NCBI GenBank assembly: GCA_013202535.1
Contig: JABMRP010000549.1
Coordinates: 1 to 5,744, forward strand
DNA from: Planctomycetota bacterium
Lineage (GTDB): Bacteria > Planctomycetota > Planctomycetia > Pirellulales > Thermoguttaceae
Reading direction: 5' to 3'
DNA length: 5,744 nucleotides
In this document: positions 1 through 5,744 of the stretch, piece after piece
Layout of the letters: every line of letters starts with the position of its first letter
Position numbering within the stretch: the stretch's first letter is position 1
Translations under genes and position numbers: made by a program
Notes under the pieces: generated by a model
Told to the model about the DNA's origin: nothing
Databases searched by the model: none
The model's input: only the letters and a program-made list of their open reading frames with translations

Positions 1-345
1 CTGCTCATCGGCCTGTTGCTCGTCGGAACCGCAACCAGTGCGGGCGAAAATGACGAAACCGCCAGGGCGAAAGGGGAGAATCGGAACCCGCTGGAATACA
101 TCGAGTTGAAACTGGCCCCCGATGTGACGATGGGCCTGGTTAAGGTTCGCCCGGGACGGTTTCTCATGGGAAGCGATCCGGACCAGCAGGTCCGTCTCCA
201 CGACGATCGCGAGCAGTACACGTTGGTCGCCCGGCTGCGCCTGTTCGACGACAAGAAGACGGCCGTATGGTCCCATCCCGCCCTGGTCAAGGGCCGACTC
301 TACATCCGCAACGAAAACTCGATCCATTGCCTTCTTTTGCCGTAA
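1..345 (+). CDS. 3' part of an exported protein: FGE-like start joined to a PQQ beta-propeller-like end
   Basis: The frame is open to the left edge, so the true start lies upstream; a TTG at 16 falls inside the hydrophobic stretch and is not a credible start. The first codons (LLIGLLLVGTATSAG) look like the second half of a signal peptide with cleavage near TSA. Next comes VTMGLVKVRPGRFLMGS (about 127-174), which matches the opening beta strand of the formylglycine-generating-enzyme/SUMF1 family (VTM-x-LV-x-I-x-x-G-x-F-x-MGS). The FGE fold normally needs about 250 further residues, and none follow. From about 220 the protein reads YTLVARLRLFDDKKTAVWSH, then PALVKGRLYIRNENSIHCLL, and stops. 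That is the usual ending of PQQ-like (BamB-type) propeller proteins: tryptophan, S/T-x-P, a G-R-L-Y-[IV]-R strand, then the last strand. Neither half can be a functional domain by itself. It is a fusion or deletion remnant, or an assembly chimera. Both family calls rest on short motifs recalled from memory. Confidence 0.6.
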   Translation: MLIGLLLVGTATSAGENDETARAKGENRNPLEYIELKLAPDVTMGLVKVRPGRFLMGSDPDQQVRLHDDREQYTLVARLRLFDDKKTAVWSHPALVKGRLYIRNENSIHCLLLP

Positions 346-367
346 TCTCGCCCAAAATCGAGAAGAA

Positions 368-372
368 AGAGG
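368..372 (+). promoter_or_regulatory. Ribosome binding site of the sulfatase gene
   Basis: AGAGG inside a purine-rich run (361-376) ends 8 bases before the ATG at 381. This decides the start. The longer frame opening at 267 would overlap the upstream gene in another frame and would put about 38 unrelated residues in front of a clear signal peptide. The gap between the upstream stop (345) and this ATG shows no obvious -35/-10 pair or hairpin, so the sulfatase may be read from an upstream promoter together with the preceding gene. Confidence 0.65.
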
Positions 373-380
373 AAAGCACC

Positions 381-1715
381 ATGAAACGACTAACGATCGT
401 ACTGGCACTATCACTGGCAATGACCTCGCTGGCGACGGCGGCAAACAAGCCCCCATCGGCCAAGCCCAATATCGTCCTGATCATGGCCGACGACATGGGG
501 TACGAGTGCCTGGGCGCTAACGGTTCGACCTTCTATAAGACGCCCAACCTCGATCGCCTCGCGGCCGATGGCATGCGATTCGAGCACTGCTACTCACAGC
601 CCATCTGCACACCGTCGCGCGTTCAGATCATGACCGGTCGCTACAATTCCCGAAACTATGTCCGGTTTGGCTATCTGCATCCCAAGGAAATCACCTTCGG
701 CAACGTGATGCGGAAGGCCGGTTACACGACGTGCATCGCCGGCAAGTGGCAACTCAAGGGCGGTTTTGAAGGTCCCACCAAGTTTGGCTTCGATGAATAC
801 TGTCTTTGGCAATTGACACGCCGGCCAACCCGCTACCCGAACCCGGGGCTGGAAATCAACGGCAAGGAAGTCGATTACACCGAAGGTGAATATGGCCCGG
901 ACCTGGTCAGCGATTACCTGATCGACTTCATGAAGCGTCACAAGGACGGCCCCTTCTTCGCCTACTACCCAATGATTGTACCCCACTGGCCCTTCCAGCC
1001 CACCCCGGACTCCGCGGATTGGGATCCCAAAGAGACCAAGGAGTGGCCAAGAGACAAGTGGGACCGCGAACACTTCAGCGGCATGGTCTCTTACGCCGAC
1101 AAGATGGTCGGCAAGATTGACAAGGCGCTTGGCGAACTGGGTATCCGCGAGAATACGCTGCTGATCTTCACCTGTGACAACGGCACCTATACCGGCATTA
1201 CCTCCCCTTTCAAGGATGGGCAAGTCACGGGTGGCAAAGGCTCGACGCCCAATGCCGGTACGCATGTGCCCATGGTCGCCAGTTGGCCTGGCACGATCAA
1301 GCCCGGCATCGTCTCACAACACTTGATCGACTTCAGCGATCTGCTGCCCACGCTCGCGGACCTCGGCGGCGGCCAAGTCCCCCAGGATCGCGACATCGAC
1401 GGTCGCAGCTTCCTGCCCCTACTACGGGGTGAACAGGGCAACCCTCGCGACTGGGTGTTCTGCTGGTACGAGCGTAACGGCAAACGGCAAAACAGCGTCA
1501 AACGCTACGCCCGCAACCAGCAGTACAAACTCTACCACGACGGCCGCTTCTACAATATCCCGGCCGATGAACTTGAGCAGAACCAGCTCAGCCCGGATCA
1601 GGTGGATACCACCACGAAATCCGTCCAAGCCAAACTCAAGGCTGTGATCGACAGGCTCTACGCCGACGAAGCGAACTGGGACTACAGGCAAACCAGCGAC
1701 CCGGGGGCACGCTGA
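381..1715 (+). CDS. Exported Cys-type sulfatase (arylsulfatase A-like, S1 family)
   Basis: A 444-residue sulfate-ester hydrolase, full length for a compact S1 sulfatase. Residues 1-21 form a signal peptide (KR, hydrophobic core LTIVLALSLAM, cleavage near ATA or TAA), so it should act in the periplasm or outside the cell. The N-terminal strand PNIVLIMADDMG carries the metal-binding Asp37 and Asp38. The signature CTPSRVQIMTG starts at Cys76 (codon 606-608), the residue oxidised to formylglycine; this is the Cys rather than the Ser type. Further expected active-site elements are Lys122 in AGKWQ, His202 in PHWP, Asp266-Asn267 in FTCDNG and Lys286 in GGKGS. After about residue 300 comes the usual C-terminal part, with SWPGTI, the ID-x-SDLLPTL helix and DGRSFLPLL, ending in a short alpha/beta subdomain. 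All catalytic positions are present, so it is probably active. The substrate cannot be read from sequence; a sulfated polysaccharide is likely from what is known of planctomycetal sulfatases. It converges with the minus-strand gene ending at 1737. Confidence 0.95.
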   Translation: MKRLTIVLALSLAMTSLATAANKPPSAKPNIVLIMADDMGYECLGANGSTFYKTPNLDRLAADGMRFEHCYSQPICTPSRVQIMTGRYNSRNYVRFGYLHPKEITFGNVMRKAGYTTCIAGKWQLKGGFEGPTKFGFDEYCLWQLTRRPTRYPNPGLEINGKEVDYTEGEYGPDLVSDYLIDFMKRHKDGPFFAYYPMIVPHWPFQPTPDSADWDPKETKEWPRDKWDREHFSGMVSYADKMVGKIDKALGELGIRENTLLIFTCDNGTYTGITSPFKDGQVTGGKGSTPNAGTHVPMVASWPGTIKPGIVSQHLIDFSDLLPTLADLGGGQVPQDRDIDGRSFLPLLRGEQGNPRDWVFCWYERNGKRQNSVKRYARNQQYKLYHDGRFYNIPADELEQNQLSPDQVDTTTKSVQAKLKAVIDRLYADEANWDYRQTSDPGAR

Positions 1716-1736
1716 AAGCCGAACTCATAGAGTAAC

Positions 1737-4700
1737 TCACTTACACGTCGGCAGTATCTCGACCTTTCCGAGAAAGTGGGGCTCTCCAAGGATCCGTTTC
1801 CCTTCGGGCCGGGTCGTGTCGATGACCACGGCGTACACCTTGCAAGGCCCCGCCGGGAGTCCGGCCAAGCGGGCGGGATAGCGGTCTTCAACGACCGCCC
1901 CCGGTTTGAGCAGCGAGAGCGGCACGGTCCAGTCAGCCGCGTCGTGTCGCGTATACCAGGGCGTTCCTCGGCGAGGCGTCTCGCCTCGGGGGCTGAGGTG
2001 GAATGCGAGCATGACATTTCGATCCACCGGCCCGGTCACGCGCCACCAGGTCGAAAGCCGGAGGATCCCGCCTTCTTCCGCCGTACCGGGCAGGCCGTAT
2101 GCGAGCAGTTCCACACCCGGCGCCGGTTCCGCGGGCGGGAGCAGTTTCCGGGCATCTTCGGGGATCTTCTCGGTTAGGAAGGCCTCGTCAACCGTGGCGG
2201 GAAGTTTCTCTCCGCTGGCAGGGAAGGCGGCACAGGCCAAACCCGGGTCCGGTTGATCACGGGAAGTCGTTTTCGGTTCCGGGATCTGGATGACACCCAC
2301 GGGTCTGCCCTCTACATCTTCGTCCACCGAGAGGTCGGTCCCCAGGGCAGAGCAGAGATCGCGCATCTCGGAGAGGGTCTTCTGGGCCTCCTCATATCTG
2401 GCGAGGACGGTATAGCCGTTCGAGACCTGCGTGGGCAGGATCTCGATCTTGTGGACACCGTTTGCCCAGAGGTGTAACCGGAATAGGGCGCACCCGCGGC
2501 CCTCGGGCTTGAGTTCGCAGTCGAAAAGAAGGTTCCCCATGTCGTAGACCACCACCTTGCCGTCCACCACTTCGATTCCCTGCAGGCGGTGGGCCGAGTG
2601 GCCGAGAATGAGGTCCACGCCGTGCTCCAGTGCGATACGGGCCATCTCTCGGTGAACCGGCTGGGGTTCCCTGGCCCAGTTGTTACCCCAGTGAATGGTG
2701 AGGACCAGAAGATCGCAACGTCCGTCGGCCCACCGACCGAGCCTCTTGACCTTCTCGGTGAACGATTTGAGGTTCTCCTCCTCCGCGGCGTAACTGGTGC
2801 CGGGGCGGCTCTCTTCCGCACGGAAACAGGGGGTCGTGGTATCCATGCCGGCGAAACCGACCCGAACGGGGCCGATGCGGACCAGCCTGGGCTCCTCCGC
2901 CGAGGCTGAGTTGTTGCCGATCCCCACGCACGTGAGCCCGGCTCTTTCGCACCATCTGGCCGTGTCGGCTACGCTCTCGGGACCGTAATCGCCGCCATGG
3001 TTGTTTGCGGCGGTAACCAGATCGATCCCTGCCTGCGTGAGGCAGCGAAGCATCTCCGGTCGGGCCCGGTAGTAGAAGGGGCAGCGTTCTCCCTTATCCG
3101 CCGGTGTTCCCTTCAGGGACACGCAGCATTCGAGGTTGCAGAACGCTGCATCCGCCGCGGAGAGCACGTCCTTGACCCCCGCCAGCGGCCAGTCGTATCC
3201 GTTGCGGCTTGCCATGTCGTGTTCCCACCGGGCCAGGACCGTGTCGCCGCCCGCGACCAGCAGCCCGCGACCAGCCGCCTGCAACTCTGCTGCTGTCTTG
3301 CGGCGGACCCGGGCGATCGCTTTGGTGTACTTACGACTACACAGCTCGAGGATCTTCAGTTCGAGATGGTAAAGGACCGATTCTTTTGCCTTGCTGGTGA
3401 TGCACACGGGAACCAAGACGATGTCCGGCACCAGCTCGGGAGGCATTTCGTCACTACCACCGTTGGCCAGAATCCAGTACTCTCCGCTTCCCGGGCCCTG
3501 CTCCTCCATGCAGCGGTCAAAGCGGTCTTCATCGATGAGCTTGGCTCCCGTCTCTTGCGCGACGCGCTCTTTGAGCGCCGATAGGATCGAAGAGCGCCGC
3601 CCGCCCAAGCCGGCCAGGGTCTGGTCCGTCACCGGCATGATCACGACGGTCTTCTCCTCGGTCAGGTCCAGGGATTCTCCCAGGCGGTGTACCGCCTCCG
3701 GCACGAGGTCCATCCAGATTTTCGATGACGAAGCCGTCGTGGTGGGGGTCTCCCTTTTCGTGACGCTGGTAATCCGTTTGAACCGGCCCTCTCCCGCGGG
3801 CATGAGGCTGGATTCGTTGCTCTTGAACCAGTTGCGGAAGCCCCAGAGATCGCGGCTTTCCTTGAGGAGCGTGTCCGCGAGATCCGAGGACAGGCAGAGT
3901 TCTCGGACAGTGGTCTCCCGAAGCTGGTCGGCTTCAGGCAGGGTTGCCGCGCGCCGCAGGCAGGTGTTGCGGCCCGAATTGGCCAGGGCGTGGAGCATCC
4001 GCAGACGGTTCTCCACCGTGGTTTCCTGCCAGCGGAGGAGAGCGCATTCCAGCAGGTCCGGTTCGCAACCGGCGCCGGTGCCGTCGAGGAACCAGGTATA
4101 CGCCGCCTCGACCTTCTCTTCAGGATGAAACACGAACCAACGCGTGCGGTGGTTCTCGCGAACGCCCGGATCGTCCCCCTTGACGCGTGCCTTGGCCCGG
4201 TAGTCCCAACCGAGGGTATCCTCCTTGCCCCCGGCCTGTTGGCACCAGACCATGGCGTCGACGTATACCCGGCCGAAGTGACTCCTTTTTCCGCGGATCG
4301 GATTGGCGTCTCGGGAGCAGTCCGCGGGAAACCAGCCGAAACCGGACAGAAAGACCTCGGTCCAGCGATGGAAGACCGCATCGGTTGTGGGCAGGTCGCG
4401 AAATCCGCTCGTGGTGCCGCCAACGCACCGGGTGGGTAATCCGGCGAGGCGGCAGAGCCCGGACAAAACGTAGTTGTACTCGCTGCACGATCCGGTTCCG
4501 CGGGTGAGCACGGTCGCGGCCGGATCCCACCGGTTGTCACGGACGTACCGGATTGAGCTGGTGACATAGTCGTGAATCCGGACCAACTTTTCGAAATCGG
4601 TTGTTGCGCCGTCAACCAGGGATGCGGCAGCCTTGCGCATCACGTCGGATTCCATCGAGTAGTTCGTCTCCGACTGAAGGTAAAGCTCCCTCTCGTCAGT

Positions 4701-5744
4701 CGCAAGGAGAGGTGTTTCTTTGGGGGGCGAAGGTTCCGCGGCGTTCCAGCGCATGTTTTTCAAGGTGATCCCCACCACATACCCCAGATCCACGCACTGG
4801 CCGGCCTCAAGACGATCGATCGTGTAGTGGGCCAGCCTCTGGCCGTGCTTGTCGGTGAAAAAACGCTGTTGTCCGCGCTTGGGAAGGTGGAGGTAGTGGA
4901 TCTCCTGGCGGGGGGATTCCAGGGGAAGAGGCACGTAGACATCGATCTTGGTGGCCGGTTGGGAGGTGGGGTTCATGAGCCGGTAATCGTAGCGGATCGT
5001 CCGTCGATCCGATCCCCAGGTCGTGAACTTTCCGTCCTTGTCCACCGGTTTGTCTTCGGTAGACACGGCATCGATGATTTCCAGGATCGCTTCGCACACG
5101 GTTCGGCCGCCGGCGGAGTTGGTCATGATCACTGAGCCGGATTGTCGCGTCATGTTGAAACGCGAGTGGCATCGGAAACCGCTTCCATTGCTGCCGCTGT
5201 GAGACACCCAGCCACCGTCTTCCTCGGTGTCGACAACCCATCCCAGCGAGCGGCGTGAGCGTGCGTCGTTCTTCTCGGGCTTCACCTGCAAGGTCGTCAT
5301 GCTCTTGATCGTTTCGGCATTCAGTGAATGCTCTGCCGAACGTTCGCGTCTCATCATCTCGATCAGAAAGCGGGCGTAATCGGTAGGCGTGGTATAGAGT
5401 GAAAAGGCGGCATTTCCTTGCCTGTAAAACCGTCTCCCCGCTTTGAAGTTCCCCTTTTCGTCATGTCCGCCGGCAAAGTTGGCCTCGAAGGACTCCTGCC
5501 ACTGGTAGCCGCTGCGGGTCATGTTCAGCGGAGCCAGCAGCGACGCTTCCATCCAGTCGCTGATGGGTTGCCTTGTCAGGTGCTCTATCACGGTTTGCAG
5601 GTACAGGTAGCCCTCGCCCGAATAGGTGAAGCGGGTGTCCGGCTCGTGGAGCACCAGCAAAGGCCCGCCTGCCCTCCAACCGCCCTTGCGCCAGTTCGGC
5701 AACCCGGTCCGGTGGAGCATAACCATCCGCGCGGTGATTTTGCC
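1737..5744 (-). CDS. Giant multidomain protein: serine hydrolase - transglutaminase - LpoB/CsgG-like - CapA-like - beta-sandwich (5' partial)
   Basis: The frame runs 1335 codons without a stop and leaves the right edge; GKITAR precedes the Met at 5726, so that Met is internal. The signal peptide and the S-x-x-K nucleophile motif would lie beyond the window. Residues below count from that Met. 1-222: class C beta-lactamase/PBP-type serine hydrolase (HRTGLP; YSGEGY at 35-40 as the Y-x-N-like motif; HSG at 176-178 in place of KTG). 240-330: beta domain preceding the transglutaminase. 375-475: transglutaminase-like core with triad Cys414 (GSCSEYNY), His453 (FHRWTEVF) and Asp469 (WFPAD). 553-640: helical region, then a PTTTASSSK linker. 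About 685-808: LpoB/CsgG-like alpha/beta domain (VVIMPVTD, KLIDEDRFDRCME, LELKILEL). 819-1100: CapA/PGA_cap domain (GGDTVL Asp828, NLE 864-866, NNHGGDYG, HWGNNW 1012-1017, GHSAH 1042-1046, YDMGNLLFD). 1200-1329: beta-sandwich. All visible catalytic residues are kept. It is likely exported and envelope-related. The TGA stop is at 1737-1739. The LpoB-like call is the weakest. Confidence 0.88.
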   Translation of the reverse strand, partial: GKITARMVMLHRTGLPNWRKGGWRAGGPLLVLHEPDTRFTYSGEGYLYLQTVIEHLTRQPISDWMEASLLAPLNMTRSGYQWQESFEANFAGGHDEKGNFKAGRRFYRQGNAAFSLYTTPTDYARFLIEMMRRERSAEHSLNAETIKSMTTLQVKPEKNDARSRRSLGWVVDTEEDGGWVSHSGSNGSGFRCHSRFNMTRQSGSVIMTNSAGGRTVCEAILEIIDAVSTEDKPVDKDGKFTTWGSDRRTIRYDYRLMNPTSQPATKIDVYVPLPLESPRQEIHYLHLPKRGQQRFFTDKHGQRLAHYTIDRLEAGQCVDLGYVVGITLKNMRWNAAEPSPPKETPLLATDERELYLQSETNYSMESDVMRKAAASLVDGATTDFEKLVRIHDYVTSSIRYVRDNRWDPAATVLTRGTGSCSEYNYVLSGLCRLAGLPTRCVGGTTSGFRDLPTTDAVFHRWTEVFLSGFGWFPADCSRDANPIRGKRSHFGRVYVDAMVWCQQAGGKEDTLGWDYRAKARVKGDDPGVRENHRTRWFVFHPEEKVEAAYTWFLDGTGAGCEPDLLECALLRWQETTVENRLRMLHALANSGRNTCLRRAATLPEADQLRETTVRELCLSSDLADTLLKESRDLWGFRNWFKSNESSLMPAGEGRFKRITSVTKRETPTTTASSSKIWMDLVPEAVHRLGESLDLTEEKTVVIMPVTDQTLAGLGGRRSSILSALKERVAQETGAKLIDEDRFDRCMEEQGPGSGEYWILANGGSDEMPPELVPDIVLVPVCITSKAKESVLYHLELKILELCSRKYTKAIARVRRKTAAELQAAGRGLLVAGGDTVLARWEHDMASRNGYDWPLAGVKDVLSAADAAFCNLECCVSLKGTPADKGERCPFYYRARPEMLRCLTQAGIDLVTAANNHGGDYGPESVADTARWCERAGLTCVGIGNNSASAEEPRLVRIGPVRVGFAGMDTTTPCFRAEESRPGTSYAAEEENLKSFTEKVKRLGRWADGRCDLLVLTIHWGNNWAREPQPVHREMARIALEHGVDLILGHSAHRLQGIEVVDGKVVVYDMGNLLFDCELKPEGRGCALFRLHLWANGVHKIEILPTQVSNGYTVLARYEEAQKTLSEMRDLCSALGTDLSVDEDVEGRPVGVIQIPEPKTTSRDQPDPGLACAAFPASGEKLPATVDEAFLTEKIPEDARKLLPPAEPAPGVELLAYGLPGTAEEGGILRLSTWWRVTGPVDRNVMLAFHLSPRGETPRRGTPWYTRHDAADWTVPLSLLKPGAVVEDRYPARLAGLPAGPCKVYAVVIDTTRPEGKRILGEPHFLGKVEILPTCK
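3250..3275. repeat. Two 12-base direct repeats at a domain boundary
   Basis: CCCGCGACCAGC occurs at 3250-3261 and again at 3264-3275, two bases apart (period 14). It lies inside the large minus-strand gene and encodes residues 818-826 (AGRGLLVAG), the join between the LpoB-like and CapA-like domains. The period is not a multiple of three, so the two copies are read in different frames. It may be a trace of the fusion event or chance in G+C-rich DNA. Confidence 0.5.

Noticed and set aside
267..380. N-terminal extension of the sulfatase to an upstream start
   Set aside because: It would overlap the upstream gene in a different frame and hide the signal peptide. The ATG at 381 has a ribosome binding site at proper spacing.
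594..1265. 223-codon minus-strand open frame inside the sulfatase gene
   Set aside because: It lies wholly antisense to a sulfatase with all catalytic motifs. The predicted protein has no recognisable motif and is explained by G+C-rich third positions.
1716..1738. Possible terminator between the convergent genes (ACTC-ATA-GAGT, 1723-1733)
   Set aside because: The stem is only 4 base pairs with no T tract on either strand, and an alternative pairing (GAGT-A-ACTC) competes. This is too weak to call.
3391..4128. 245-codon plus-strand frame opposite the large gene
   Set aside because: It is of low-complexity Ser/Arg composition, has no convincing ribosome site or motif, and is antisense to conserved domains.
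3662..4615. 317-codon minus-strand frame overlapping the large gene in another frame
   Set aside because: It is rich in Arg, Pro and Ser with no domain sense, and the overlapping frame carries the intact transglutaminase motifs. It is a codon-bias shadow.
5724..5726. ATG at 5726 as the true start of the large minus-strand gene
   Set aside because: The frame continues upstream as GKITAR, which matches the conserved lead into the H-x-x-GLP motif of class C serine hydrolases. A start here would remove the S-x-x-K nucleophile and any signal peptide.
1..5744. CRISPR arrays, tRNA/rRNA genes, insertion sequences, attachment sites
   Set aside because: No spaced repeat series, transposase motif, terminal inverted repeat or cloverleaf-like sequence was seen on reading. 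Nearly the whole window is accounted for by the three coding regions.

Overview
The window holds three protein-coding genes and almost no non-coding DNA. The combination is typical of Planctomycetota or a related PVC or environmental lineage: an exported formylglycine-type sulfatase, formylglycine-generating-enzyme (FGE) and PQQ-propeller sequence, and a very large exported-type multidomain protein, all in G+C-rich DNA with many antisense shadow frames. This assignment is inferred from gene content. No rRNA, tRNA or marker gene is present to confirm it.

Layout. (1) Positions 1-345, plus strand: the end of a reading frame that enters from the left edge. It carries the tail of a signal peptide, then what looks like the beginning of an FGE/SUMF1 domain, then what looks like the last strands of a PQQ-like beta-propeller, so it appears to be an in-frame chimera. 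(2) Positions 381-1715, plus strand: a complete Cys-type S1 sulfatase of 444 residues with a signal peptide and a good ribosome binding site. It lies 35 bases after gene 1 and may be co-transcribed with it. (3) Positions 1737-5744, minus strand, convergent with the sulfatase across a 21-base gap: a 5'-partial gene of at least 1335 codons. From N to C terminus it carries a class C beta-lactamase/penicillin-binding-type serine hydrolase, a transglutaminase-like Cys-His-Asp domain, an LpoB/CsgG-like domain, a CapA-type poly-gamma-glutamate metallophosphatase-fold domain and a C-terminal beta-sandwich.

How they might work together. The sulfatase needs formylglycine at Cys76 and is probably exported to cut sulfate esters, most likely on a polysaccharide. 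The FGE fragment just upstream suggests that a maturation gene once sat beside it, or sits nearby. The large minus-strand protein brings together domains otherwise linked to peptidoglycan, peptide-bond and gamma-glutamyl polymer chemistry on one chain. It is the most unusual object here and could be a cell-envelope or peptide-polymer processing enzyme. Nothing in the sequence ties it functionally to the sulfatase: it is on the other strand and converges with it.
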